Part shown: piece after piece, positions 50,690-59,455 of the stretch
Numbering within the stretch: the first letter of the stretch is position 1
Layout of the letters: each line of letters begins with the position of its first letter
NCBI RefSeq assembly: GCF_001598355.1
Contig: NZ_BCYU01000007.1
Coordinates: 19,286 to 83,285 of the forward strand
Direction of reading: 5' to 3'
From: Sphingomonas asaccharolytica NBRC 15499
GTDB taxonomy: Bacteria > Pseudomonadota > Alphaproteobacteria > Sphingomonadales > Sphingomonadaceae
Length of the DNA: 64,000 nucleotides
Program-made: the position numbers and the translations under genes
The notes under the pieces: generated by a model
Seen by the model: only the letters and a program-made list of their open reading frames with translations
What the model was told of the DNA's origin: nothing
Database searches by the model: none

Positions 50690-53536
50690 TCACTCGGCCG
50701 CTTCGGGAAGGACGCGGCGCGAGCGCTCGGCTTGCGCCTGATAGCTCTGCTGCCAGTCGCTCGGTCCGTTCGATATCGCCACCTGAACGGCCGTGACCTT
50801 GTATTCCGGACAATTGGTCGCCCAGTCCGAATAGTCGGTGGTGATGACGTTGGCCTGGGTCGCGGGATGGTGGAAGGTCGTATAGACCACGCCCGGCGCG
50901 ACGCGTTCGGTGATCAAGGCGCGCAACGTCGTCTCCCCCGCCCGGCTGCGCAGACTGACCCAGTCGCCGTCCCGCATGCCGCGATTCTCGGCGTCGTGCG
51001 GATGGATTTCGAGCCGATCCTCGGGATGCCAGGCGATATTGTCGGTGCGGCGCGTCTGGGCGCCGACATTGTATTGGCTGAGGATGCGGCCGGTCGTCAG
51101 CAACAGCGGGAAACGCGGCCCGGTCTTCTCGTCGGTCGGGATATAATCGGTGACGACGAAATGCCCCTTGCCGCGCACGAACTGGTCGACATGCATGGTC
51201 GGCGTGCCGTCGGGGGCGGCCTCGGTCGCCGGCCATTGCAGCGATCCCAGCCGGTCGAGCGCGTCGTAGTTCACGGTGGCGAAGGTCGGCGTCAAAGCGG
51301 CGATCTCGTCCATGATCTCGGACGGATGGGCATAACTCCAATCGAGCCCGATCGCCTTCGCCACGAGCTGGACGATTTCCCAATCGCCATAGCCGTTGAG
51401 CGGTTCCATCACCTTGCGCACGCGCTGGATCCGGCGTTCGGCATTGGTGAAGGTGCCGTCCTTCTCGAGAAAGGTCGATCCCGGCAGGAAGACGTGCGCG
51501 TAATTGGCAGTTTCGTTGAGAAATAGGTCCTGCACCACGACGCATTCCATCGCCGCCAGACCCGCCGCGACGTGGTGCGTATTCGGATCCGATTGCAGGA
51601 TGTCCTCGCCCTGGATGAACAGCGCCTTGAACGTCCCGTCGGTCGCGGCGTCGAGCATGTTGGGAATGCGCAGGCCCGGCTCTGCGTCGAGCGTGACACC
51701 CCAGGCTTGTTCGAACATCGCCCGTGTCGCGGGGTCGGAAACGTGGCGATAGCCCGAATATTCGTGCGGAAAGCTGCCCATGTCGCACGCGCCCTGGACA
51801 TTGTTCTGCCCCCGCAGCGGGTTCACGCCGACGCCTTCGCGCCCGATGTTGCCGGTCGCCATCGCCAGATTGGCGATTGCCATGACGGTCGACGATCCCT
51901 GGCTGTGCTCAGTGACCCCCAGGCCATAATAGATCGCACCATTCCCGCCGATCGCGAACAGCCGCGCGGCGGCGCGCAGGTCGGCGGCCGGCACGCCGGT
52001 CAACGCTTCGGTCGCTTCGGGCGAGCGCTGGGGCTGCGCGACGAACGCCGCCCAATCCTCGAACTCGCTCCAGTCGCACCGCTCGCGGACAAAGGCCTCG
52101 TCGGCAAGCCCCTCGGTCACGACGACATGCGCGATCGCCGTCAGCACCGCGACATTGGTGCCGGGACGCAACGGCAAGTGGTAAGTCGCGGCGATATGCG
52201 GCGTGCGGACGATGTCGGTACGCCGCGGGTCGATCACGATCAGCTTCGCGCCCTCGCGCAACCGCTGCTTCATCCGGCTGGCGAACACCGGATGGCCGTC
52301 GGTCGGATTGGCCCCGATCACCATGATGACATCGGCATGCGCGACGCTGTCGAAATCCTGCGTCCCGGCCGAGGTGCCGAACGTCGTCTTGAGGCCATAG
52401 CCGGTCGGAGAATGACAAACGCGTGCGCAGGTATCGACGTTGTTGTTGCCGAACCCCTGGCGGATCAGCTTCTGGACCAGGAACGTCTCTTCGTTGGTGC
52501 AGCGGCTCGACGTGATGCCGCCGACGCTGTCCTTGCCGTATTTGGCCTGGATGCGGCGGAATTCGCCGGCAGTATAGGCGATCGCTTCATCCCACGACAC
52601 TTCGCGCCACGGCTCCTCGACCGATGCGCGGATCATCGGCTTCAAAATCCGGTCGCGGTGATTGGCATAGCCCCAGGCGAACCGCCCCTTGACGCAGCTA
52701 TGACCGCGATTGGCCTTGCCGTCCTTCCACGGCACCATGCGGACCAGTTGCTCACCGCGCATTTCCGCCCGGAAGGTGCAGCCGACCCCGCAATAGGCGC
52801 AGGTCGTGATGACCGCCTTGTCGGGCGTTCCCTGGGCAATCACCGATTTCTCGATCAGCGCCGAGGTCGGACAGGCCTGGACGCAGGCGCCGCACGACAC
52901 GCAGTCCGAGTCCAGAAAGCTGTCGTTCTGGCTTGCCACGACCTTGGAGCCGAAGCCGCTGCCCTCGATCGTCAGCGCGAACGTCCCCTGGATCTCGTCG
53001 CAGGCGCGCACGCAGCGCGAGCAGACGATGCATTTGGCCGGGTCGAAAGTGAAATACGGATTGCTCTCGTCCTTGTCGGCGGCGAGGTGGTTGAGGCCCT
53101 CATAGCCATAGCGGACGTCGCGCAGCCCCACCGCGCCGGCCTGGTCCTGCAATTCGCAATCGCCATTGGCCGAGCAGGTCAGGCAATCGAGCGGGTGGTC
53201 GGAGATGTAGAGCTCCATCACGCCGCGCCGCAGCTTGGCCAGGCGATCGGTCTGGGTCCGTACGACCATCCCGTCCGCGACCGGCGTGGTGCACGACGCG
53301 GGATAGCCGTTGCGGCCATCGATCTCGACCAGACATAGCCGGCACGAGCCGAACGCTTCGAGCGTATCGGTCGCGCACAATTTGGGGATATCGGTGCCAG
53401 CCAGCGCCGCGGCGCGCATGATCGACGTCCCCTCGGGCACGGCTAGGTTCTGCCCGTCGATCCTGAGCGTCACCGTCGCCGACATTGCCGCCGAAACCGC
53501 CTTGGTGCCGAGATCACGTTCGCCGATCCATGCCAT
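50690..53536 (-). CDS. fdsA: NAD-dependent formate dehydrogenase, molybdenum alpha subunit (FdsA)
   Basis: A 948-residue catalytic subunit oxidising formate to CO2. Order: N-terminal [2Fe-2S] ferredoxin domain ('FGSCRLCLVEIDG'), a His/Cys cluster region ('HPLDCLTCSANGDCELQ'), two [4Fe-4S] motifs ('CIVCSRCVRAC', 'CVSCGACVQAC'), a further cluster at 'CAYCGVGC', then the bis-MGD domain. The molybdenum ligand is Cys in 'VDTCARVCHSPT' rather than selenocysteine. ATG 53536 follows the fdsB stop by 5 bp. It removes formate made by PurU and returns NADH. Confidence 0.95.
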   Translation of the reverse strand: MAWIGERDLGTKAVSAAMSATVTLRIDGQNLAVPEGTSIMRAAALAGTDIPKLCATDTLEAFGSCRLCLVEIDGRNGYPASCTTPVADGMVVRTQTDRLAKLRRGVMELYISDHPLDCLTCSANGDCELQDQAGAVGLRDVRYGYEGLNHLAADKDESNPYFTFDPAKCIVCSRCVRACDEIQGTFALTIEGSGFGSKVVASQNDSFLDSDCVSCGACVQACPTSALIEKSVIAQGTPDKAVITTCAYCGVGCTFRAEMRGEQLVRMVPWKDGKANRGHSCVKGRFAWGYANHRDRILKPMIRASVEEPWREVSWDEAIAYTAGEFRRIQAKYGKDSVGGITSSRCTNEETFLVQKLIRQGFGNNNVDTCARVCHSPTGYGLKTTFGTSAGTQDFDSVAHADVIMVIGANPTDGHPVFASRMKQRLREGAKLIVIDPRRTDIVRTPHIAATYHLPLRPGTNVAVLTAIAHVVVTEGLADEAFVRERCDWSEFEDWAAFVAQPQRSPEATEALTGVPAADLRAAARLFAIGGNGAIYYGLGVTEHSQGSSTVMAIANLAMATGNIGREGVGVNPLRGQNNVQGACDMGSFPHEYSGYRHVSDPATRAMFEQAWGVTLDAEPGLRIPNMLDAATDGTFKALFIQGEDILQSDPNTHHVAAGLAAMECVVVQDLFLNETANYAHVFLPGSTFLEKDGTFTNAERRIQRVRKVMEPLNGYGDWEIVQLVAKAIGLDWSYAHPSEIMDEIAALTPTFATVNYDALDRLGSLQWPATEAAPDGTPTMHVDQFVRGKGHFVVTDYIPTDEKTGPRFPLLLTTGRILSQYNVGAQTRRTDNIAWHPEDRLEIHPHDAENRGMRDGDWVSLRSRAGETTLRALITERVAPGVVYTTFHHPATQANVITTDYSDWATNCPEYKVTAVQVAISNGPSDWQQSYQAQAERSRRVLPEAAE

Positions 53537-53541
53537 GATCG

Positions 53542-55098
53542 CTACTCCGCCGCCGCCGAGGATATGGGTGCGCCCGCACCGAAATCCTGCGGGAAATGAT
53601 CGAGCGCGCTCAGCACCGGATAAGGCGTGAGCCCGCCAAGCGCGCAGAGGGATCCGAACTTCATCGTGTCGCACAAATCGCGCAGCAGCTCGATTTCCTG
53701 CTCGGCGGGCCGCGCGCCGCCGGCAACATTGCGCATCTGGGGAAGCCGCTCGACCGCGTCGGCGCCACGGCGTTCGCCGGTGATAAGCCGATCGATCAGC
53801 TCGACCCCGCGCGTCGATCCTATCCGGCATGGCGTGCATTTGCCGCAACTCTCATGCGCGCAGAATTCCATCGCGAAGCGCGCCATGTGCGCCATATCGA
53901 CACTGTCGTCGAACACCGTGATGCCGGCATGGCCGATCAGCCCGCCGGCCGCGGCGAACGCTTCATAATCGAACGGCAGATCGAACATCGAGGGCGGGAA
54001 ATAGGCGCCGAGCGGGCCGCCGACCTGCACTGCCTTGACCGGGCGGCCACTGTCGGTGCCGCCACCGATATCCATGACTAATTCGCCGAGCGTCATGCCG
54101 AAGCCGACTTCGAACAATCCGCCATTCCGGACATTGCCGGCAAGCTGCACCGGCACGGTGCCGCGCGACCGGCCGAACCCGATCGCGGCATAGGCATCAG
54201 CACCTTCGCTCAGGATGAACGGCACGGCTGCCAGGCTCAGCACGTTGTTGATCACCGTCGGGCGGCCGAACAGGCCGGCGATCGCCGGCAAGGGCGGCTT
54301 GGCCCGCACCTCGCCTCTCTTGCCTTCGATCGAGTCGAGCAAGGCGGTCTCCTCGCCGCAGACATAGGCGCCGGCGCCCACCCGAACTTCAAGCATGAAT
54401 GGCGCGACGATCGCCGCCGCGCGAGCGATCGCCTCACGCATCGTGCGGATGGCGAACGGATATTCGGAGCGGATATAGATATAGCCGCGCTCAGCGCCGA
54501 CCGCGTGGCCGGCGATCGCCATGCCCTCGATCAGGCAGAAGGGGTCGCCTTCCATTAGCAGGCGGTCGGCGAACGTGCCGCTGTCGCCCTCATCCGCGTT
54601 GCACACGACATATTTCAGCGGCGCCGAGGCATCATGGACCGTCTGCCATTTGATCCCGGTCGGAAAGCCGGCACCGCCGCGCCCGCGCAGGCCGCTCGCC
54701 TTGACCGCGTCGATCGCCGCTTGCGGCGGCAGCGCGCGCGCGGCCGTAAGCCCGCGCCAGCCGCCATGGGCCTCATAGTCATCCAGGCTCAACGGGTCGA
54801 TCACGCCGCAGTGGGCGAAGGTGAACCGCTGCTGCCGCGCGAAGAACGACATGGCGGACACGTCACCCAGCCGCGCGGGATGGCTGCCGTCGAGCACCAG
54901 GGCGGCATCGGCGGCCGCGACCGGTCCGAATCCGACCCTGCCCTCCGGCGTCTCCACCTCGACCAGCGGCTCCAGCCGAAACAGCCCGCGGCTGCCCGTC
55001 CGCACGACCTGCGCGCCGGCGTCCGACAGAGCCTGGGCCACCGCATCGGCGCCGAGCGCGATGGCCGCCATATCCTTGCTGACATAGACGCGCGTCAT
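53542..55098 (-). CDS. fdsB: NAD-dependent formate dehydrogenase, flavin beta subunit (FdsB)
   Basis: A 518-residue diaphorase subunit with an N-terminal thioredoxin-like [2Fe-2S]-type domain (no obvious Cys set in this protein), then the NuoF-like core: the NADH-site glycines 'GLRGRGGAGFPTGIKW', FMN-site 'YVVCNADEGDSGTF', 'GAGAYVCGEETALLDSIEG', and the [4Fe-4S] motif 'ESCGKCTPCRIG'. It passes electrons from FdsA to NAD+. The ATG overlaps the fdsG stop (ATGA). Confidence 0.95.
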   Translation of the reverse strand: MTRVYVSKDMAAIALGADAVAQALSDAGAQVVRTGSRGLFRLEPLVEVETPEGRVGFGPVAAADAALVLDGSHPARLGDVSAMSFFARQQRFTFAHCGVIDPLSLDDYEAHGGWRGLTAARALPPQAAIDAVKASGLRGRGGAGFPTGIKWQTVHDASAPLKYVVCNADEGDSGTFADRLLMEGDPFCLIEGMAIAGHAVGAERGYIYIRSEYPFAIRTMREAIARAAAIVAPFMLEVRVGAGAYVCGEETALLDSIEGKRGEVRAKPPLPAIAGLFGRPTVINNVLSLAAVPFILSEGADAYAAIGFGRSRGTVPVQLAGNVRNGGLFEVGFGMTLGELVMDIGGGTDSGRPVKAVQVGGPLGAYFPPSMFDLPFDYEAFAAAGGLIGHAGITVFDDSVDMAHMARFAMEFCAHESCGKCTPCRIGSTRGVELIDRLITGERRGADAVERLPQMRNVAGGARPAEQEIELLRDLCDTMKFGSLCALGGLTPYPVLSALDHFPQDFGAGAPISSAAAE

Positions 55099-55631
55099 CG
55101 TAAGTCGCCGAGCAGGCGATCGAGCGTCGTCGGATCGAGCCGCGACACCGGAACGTCGTCGATCATCGCGTTGGGTCCGGTCGCACAAAGCCCCAGACAA
55201 TAGACGGCGTCGAGCGTCACCCGTCCATCCGCGCTGGTCTCGCCCATCCGCAGGTCCAACCGCTCGCTTGCGAGACGTTCGATCGCCGCCGCGCCACGCG
55301 CCTGACAAGCCTCGGCGCGGCACAATTGCACCCGATGCCGGCCGGCAGGCTGCCGGCGGAAATCGTGGTAGAAGGTCACCACGCCGTGAACATCGGCACG
55401 GCTGATGTTGAGCGCCGACGCGATTGCCGGCACCATCAGGTCGTCGATATAGCCGAATTCCTCCTGCAGCGCGTGGAGTAGCGGCATTAGCGCGCTCTGT
55501 TCGTCGCCGAGATTCTCGACCCGGCGCGCAACGGCTGCGGCATAATCGTTAGCATGGGTCGCATCGCCGACGATCGACCTGTCATTCCGTGTTGCGCTCA
55601 CCGGAAGATTAGGAGCCCGAGCCAGCGCCAA
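55095..55631 (-). CDS. fdsG: NAD-dependent formate dehydrogenase, gamma subunit (FdsG)
   Basis: A subunit of about 178 residues, NuoE-like. The [2Fe-2S] cysteines are in 'QLCRAEACQARG' and 'VYCLGLCATGPNAM', and the helical N-terminal half includes 'LMPLLHALQEEFGYIDD'. The start is uncertain: the longest frame begins with TTG 55631, and a GTG ten codons in ('VSATRND') is possible. It heads the fdsGBAD-fdhD-mobA-moeA operon, a complete enzyme plus dedicated cofactor maturation. Confidence 0.9.
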   Translation of the reverse strand: MALARAPNLPVSATRNDRSIVGDATHANDYAAAVARRVENLGDEQSALMPLLHALQEEFGYIDDLMVPAIASALNISRADVHGVVTFYHDFRRQPAGRHRVQLCRAEACQARGAAAIERLASERLDLRMGETSADGRVTLDAVYCLGLCATGPNAMIDDVPVSRLDPTTLDRLLGDLR

Positions 55632-55670
55632 GTCAAATCGACAATCCTTGATTTCGATAGAAAATCTCTA

Positions 55671-56558
55671 TCACGGCAGGACCGTCAGCGATCGGGCGGT
55701 CGCGAGCGCGGCACTGGCCAGCGGACCGATCGGCGCGCGATCGAGCACGATCAGGCCGATGCGGCTCGGCGGAAGCGGGTCGTCGAACGGGACGATCCTG
55801 GCCCAGCCGCCGCCGGGGATGATGTCGGCATAGGTATCCGGAACGATCGTCGCGAACGGCCCCGCCTCGACCATCGCCAGCAAGGCGACATAGCTGTCCG
55901 CGGTCGCCGACGGCCGCACGGCCAGTCCTTTGCGCGAAAGATGATCGTCGAGAATGCGCCGGTTCTGCATGCCTTCGTGAAGCAGGCAAAGCGGGAAGGA
56001 AAGTGCCGTGCCCCAGCCGATCCCGGCGCAATCGTCGAGTCTGTCGCGGTGACAGAGGAACATCGCCCGTTCCGCATAGAGCGGCGCGGCGAGTACCGAG
56101 GTCGGCGGCTCATGATCGAGATAAGTGATCCCCGCATCAAGTTCGAATGCGGCGAGGCCTCGCTCGATCTCGCGCGAGGTCAGCGAGCGCACGCTCAGCA
56201 CCAGACCCGCATGGTCTTCCGCGAGCGCTCGGGCGAATTGCCCGACTACCGGCATCGCCGCCGGGATGACGCCGAGGCGCAGCGTGCCGGTGAGCGGTCC
56301 GTGCGCCAGCTCGGCGGCATGTTCGAGGCCTTCGATCATCGCGATGGCCTGTTGCGCCCATGGCAGCGCCGCACGCCCCTCGTCGGTCAGCCCGGTGAAG
56401 CGCCGATCGCGCTGGATCAGCCGCCGCCCGAGCTGTTCCTCCAGCGCGGCGATGCCGGCCGACAAGGTCGGCTGCGACACGTTGCACGCCGCCGCCGCGC
56501 GGGCGAAATGCCGTTCGCGTGCGACCGCGACGAAATATTCGAGTAATCTGAGATTCAC
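55671..56558 (-). CDS. LysR-family transcriptional regulator (candidate fds regulator)
   Basis: A 295-residue LysR protein. The N-terminal winged HTH 'EYFVAVARERHFARAAAACN' and 'VSQPTLSAGIAALEEQLGRR' precedes the linker helix and periplasmic-binding-protein-like effector domain. The start is GTG 56558. It is immediately upstream of and co-directional with fdsG, with a 39-bp gap, so it is probably cotranscribed or autoregulated. LysR regulators commonly precede fds operons and sense formate or related signals. Confidence 0.85.
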   Translation of the reverse strand: MNLRLLEYFVAVARERHFARAAAACNVSQPTLSAGIAALEEQLGRRLIQRDRRFTGLTDEGRAALPWAQQAIAMIEGLEHAAELAHGPLTGTLRLGVIPAAMPVVGQFARALAEDHAGLVLSVRSLTSREIERGLAAFELDAGITYLDHEPPTSVLAAPLYAERAMFLCHRDRLDDCAGIGWGTALSFPLCLLHEGMQNRRILDDHLSRKGLAVRPSATADSYVALLAMVEAGPFATIVPDTYADIIPGGGWARIVPFDDPLPPSRIGLIVLDRAPIGPLASAALATARSLTVLP

Positions 56559-56685
56559 CCCGTATCGATTTACCTCGCGACGGCGGGTGTCAACCGGCGC
56601 AGACTGTCGCACTCCCCTGCCTCGCTTGCGGTCTGTGCTGCGTCAGGGCTTCTCCAGCCTCGACCGACCGCTATACCGGTTGGCG

Positions 56686-58071
56686 ATGAAAACACTCGTC
56701 GATCCGTCCAATGCGCTTGCCCAGGGACTCGCCACGGTCCGCAGCCAATTCAAGGTTCCCGCCGCTTTCCCACCAAACGTCCTCGCCGCGGCCGACGCGG
56801 CCGCGAAACGCGTCCCCACCGAGCATGTCGATCGCACCGCCGTACCGTTCGTCACGCTCGACCCGGCGACTTCGACCGATCTTGATCAGGCGTTCGCGAT
56901 CGAAGCGGCCGGCAGCGACCTGCTGTTGCGCTACGCGATCGCCGACGTCGCTTGGTTCGTCGACGATGGCGGCGCGATCGACGTCGAAGCCTGGGCGCGC
57001 GGCACGACGCTCTATCTGCCCGACGGCAAGGCCGGCCTGTATCCGCCGGTGCTGGCCGAAGGCGCCGCAAGCCTGTTGCCCGATGGACCCCGCCCCGCGA
57101 TCATCTTTTCGGTCCGCGTCGCGCCCGATGGCGCGGTGAAACTCGACGGCGCCGAACGTGCAGTGATCCGCAGCCGCGCCAAGCTGGCTTATGACAGCGT
57201 TCGCGACAGCGACCTGCCGTCCGATTTCGCCGAACTCGCGCGCCGCATCACCGCCGCCGAGGATGCGCGCGGCGCCTCACGCGTCGATCCGCCCCAACAG
57301 GAGGTGTCCGAGCAAGCCGACGGCACGTTCGAACTCCATTTCCGCCCGCGGCTGGAAGCCGAAGACCGCAATGCCGCCATGTCGCTCGCGACCAATCTGG
57401 CGATAGCAGACGCGCTCCAGGCCCATCACACCGGCCTGTTCCGCGTGATGCCCGCACCGGACGATCGCGCGATCCTCCGCCTGCGCAACACTGCCCGCGC
57501 GCTCAAACTCGATTGGCCCGCCGCTGTCGCGCTCAAGGACTACGAGAAAGGCCTCGATCCCAACGATCCGCGCCAGGCCGCATTCATGCTCGCGATCCGG
57601 CGCGCGGGCGGTGGCGCCTCGTACCAGCCCTATCGTGACGGCGTCGTGCCGTGGCACGCGCCCATGGCGGCGACTTATGCCCAGGCGACTGCCCCACTGC
57701 GCCGCCTCGCCGACCGCTATGTCGTTCGCGCGACACTGGCGATCGCCAATGGTCAGTCGGTGCCGGATGTCGTCGTGCAAGCGTTCGAGAAGCTCCCTAG
57801 CGTGATGGCGCATGCCGACGCGATCAGCGGCCAGATCGATCGCGCGGTAATCGATATGGGCGAAGCGGTGATGCTGAAGGATCGCATTGGCGAGATTTTC
57901 GGCGCAGTCGTAACCGACCTCGACGATCGCGGCGCGCGCATCCAGTTGAGCGACCTGCCGGTCGTCGCACGAGTCGACGCGCATGGCGTCGAGCCCGGCG
58001 ATACGATCCGCGTCCGTCTGGCCACCGCCGATCCCGAGCACCGGGCGATCTCCTTCGCCCGGGTCAGTTGA
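56686..58071 (+). CDS. RNB-domain ribonuclease (RNase II/R-like)
   Basis: A 461-residue protein dominated by an RNB 3'-5' exoribonuclease domain: acidic site 'TLDPATSTDLDQAFAI' (about residues 60-75), 'YAIADVAWFVD', and C-terminal 'YAQATAPLRRLADRYVVR', the conserved RNB tail. It lacks the N-terminal cold-shock domains of RNase R and is shorter than RNase II (about 640), the compact form frequent in alphaproteobacteria. A C-terminal OB-like stretch ('RIQLSDLPVVARVDAHGVEP') may bind RNA. It begins the housekeeping part of the window and bears no relation to lignin catabolism. Confidence 0.88.
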   Translation: MKTLVDPSNALAQGLATVRSQFKVPAAFPPNVLAAADAAAKRVPTEHVDRTAVPFVTLDPATSTDLDQAFAIEAAGSDLLLRYAIADVAWFVDDGGAIDVEAWARGTTLYLPDGKAGLYPPVLAEGAASLLPDGPRPAIIFSVRVAPDGAVKLDGAERAVIRSRAKLAYDSVRDSDLPSDFAELARRITAAEDARGASRVDPPQQEVSEQADGTFELHFRPRLEAEDRNAAMSLATNLAIADALQAHHTGLFRVMPAPDDRAILRLRNTARALKLDWPAAVALKDYEKGLDPNDPRQAAFMLAIRRAGGGASYQPYRDGVVPWHAPMAATYAQATAPLRRLADRYVVRATLAIANGQSVPDVVVQAFEKLPSVMAHADAISGQIDRAVIDMGEAVMLKDRIGEIFGAVVTDLDDRGARIQLSDLPVVARVDAHGVEPGDTIRVRLATADPEHRAISFARVS

Positions 58072-58387
58072 CCCATCTCAGCCTCGCCTGGCGAGGCTCC
58101 TAAAACACGCGCCCGTTGCGCGAAACGAACCTCATTCCTTCTTCGTGGCTTCGTGCCTTTGTGCGAACCAATCTTCCCAACCTACTCGGTTGATCGGATC
58201 GATTTGACTCGCACAAAGCCACGAAGCCACGAAGGTGCGCCGGAAAGCGGCTCCGCCAGACTCAACTGACCCTTTCCGGCGCTAAAGAAAGCGCAGTTAT
58301 GCCTGCGGCGCACTATCCCTATGTAGCGCTCTCGAAATTAGTGCATTTCCGGCGCAGGCAGTTAGGCTGCGCCCCGAAAGGTAAAGC
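58072..58387. repeat. Intergenic region with a 26-bp inverted repeat
   Basis: A gap of about 316 bp before cysD. Arms at 58141-58166 and 58209-58234 are complementary over 26 bases with one mismatch ('TTCGTGGCTTCGTGCCTTTG' type), separated by 42 bp. Each arm contains a repeated CTTCGTGG unit, typical of simple extragenic palindromic repeats. No gene seen. It could end transcription of the ribonuclease or act as an RNA structure before cysD. Confidence 0.65.
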
Positions 58388-59332
58388 ATGGCGACCCGGC
58401 CGTTGGCCCAGACTTCCGAGGCGACCGAGCCTGCGACGCTCACCCATTTGCAGCGGCTGGAGGCGGAGAGCATCCATATCCTGCGCGAAGTGGTGGCCGA
58501 GGCCGAGCGCCCGGTGATGCTCTATTCGGTCGGCAAGGACAGCGCGGTGATGCTGCATCTGGCGCGCAAGGCTTTCTATCCCGCGCCACCGCCCTTCCCG
58601 TTGCTCCATGTCGATACGACCTGGAAGTTCCGCGACATGTACGCGCTGCGCGATCGTGCCGCGCGCGAGGCCGGGATGGAATTGCTCGTCCATCACAATC
58701 CCGAAGCGATGGCGCGCGGGATCAATCCGTTCGATCATGGCGCACTCCACACCGATCTGTGGAAGACCGAAGGACTGAAGCAGGCGCTCGACCAACATGG
58801 CTTCGACGCGGCGTTCGGCGGCGCGCGGCGCGACGAGGAGAAAAGCCGGGCCAAGGAGCGGGTGTTCTCGTTCCGCTCGGCCTCGCATCGCTGGGACCCA
58901 AAGAACCAGCGGCCCGAGCTCTGGCACCTCTACAATGCGCACAAGGCGAAGGGCGAAAGCATCCGTATCTTTCCACTGTCGAACTGGACCGAACTCGACA
59001 TCTGGCAGTACATCCATCTCGAGGGGATCGAGATCGTCCCGCTCTATTTCTCCGCGCCGCGGCCGACGATCGAGCGCGACGGGCTGATCCTGATGGTCGA
59101 TGACGATCGCTTTCGGTTGAACCCCGGTGAGGTGCCGGTCGAACGGTCGATCCGTTTCCGCACGCTCGGTTGCTACCCGCTGACCGGCGCGGTCGAGAGC
59201 GACGCGGCGACCTTGCCGCAGATCATCCAGGAGATGCTGCTGACCACCACCTCCGAACGCCAGGGCCGCGCGATCGACAGGGATGCCGGTGGCGCGGGGA
59301 TGGAAAAGAAGAAGCAGGAGGGGTATTTTTGA
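58388..59332 (+). CDS. cysD: Sulfate adenylyltransferase subunit 2 (CysD)
   Basis: A 314-residue ATP sulfurylase catalytic subunit, making adenosine 5'-phosphosulfate from ATP and sulfate. The PP-loop is '[19 protein letters not shown]' (SxGKDS). '[16 protein letters not shown]', '[19 protein letters not shown]' and '[11 protein letters not shown]' are also typical, and the tail 'KKQEGYF' is family-characteristic. It forms a complex with the GTPase CysN encoded in the next gene, 123 bp downstream across a palindromic repeat. Confidence 0.95.
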   Translation: MATRPLAQTSEATEPATLTHLQRLEAESIHILREVVAEAERPVMLYSVGKDSAVMLHLARKAFYPAPPPFPLLHVDTTWKFRDMYALRDRAAREAGMELLVHHNPEAMARGINPFDHGALHTDLWKTEGLKQALDQHGFDAAFGGARRDEEKSRAKERVFSFRSASHRWDPKNQRPELWHLYNAHKAKGESIRIFPLSNWTELDIWQYIHLEGIEIVPLYFSAPRPTIERDGLILMVDDDRFRLNPGEVPVERSIRFRTLGCYPLTGAVESDAATLPQIIQEMLLTTTSERQGRAIDRDAGGAGMEKKKQEGYF

Positions 59333-59361
59333 CGCGCCACGTCATGCGCAGCGTGACGAAG

Positions 59362-59445
59362 CGTCAACCCCGGCGCAGGCCGGGGCCGCACGCCTCACGC
59401 GTGAGCCTTCGATCGCCAGCGGCCCCGGCCTTCGCCGGGGCGACG
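59362..59445. repeat. Palindromic REP-like element between cysD and cysNC
   Basis: Arms near 59362-59389 and 59419-59445 are imperfect inverted copies built on 'CCCCGGCGCAGGCCGGGG' type cores flanked by CGTC/GACG. The same core begins again at 63986 at the window edge. It fills most of the gap, so cysD and cysNC may be joined by a structured spacer. Confidence 0.7.
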
Positions 59446-59455
59446 GAATAAAGAC

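Noticed and set aside
51572..53338. 588-codon plus-strand frame opposite fdsA
   Set aside because: Antisense to a fully conserved catalytic subunit; arginine-rich with no motif.
58072..58387. Riboswitch or sulfur-responsive leader before cysD
   Set aside because: Only a long inverted repeat was seen, with no recognisable SAM-type riboswitch core.
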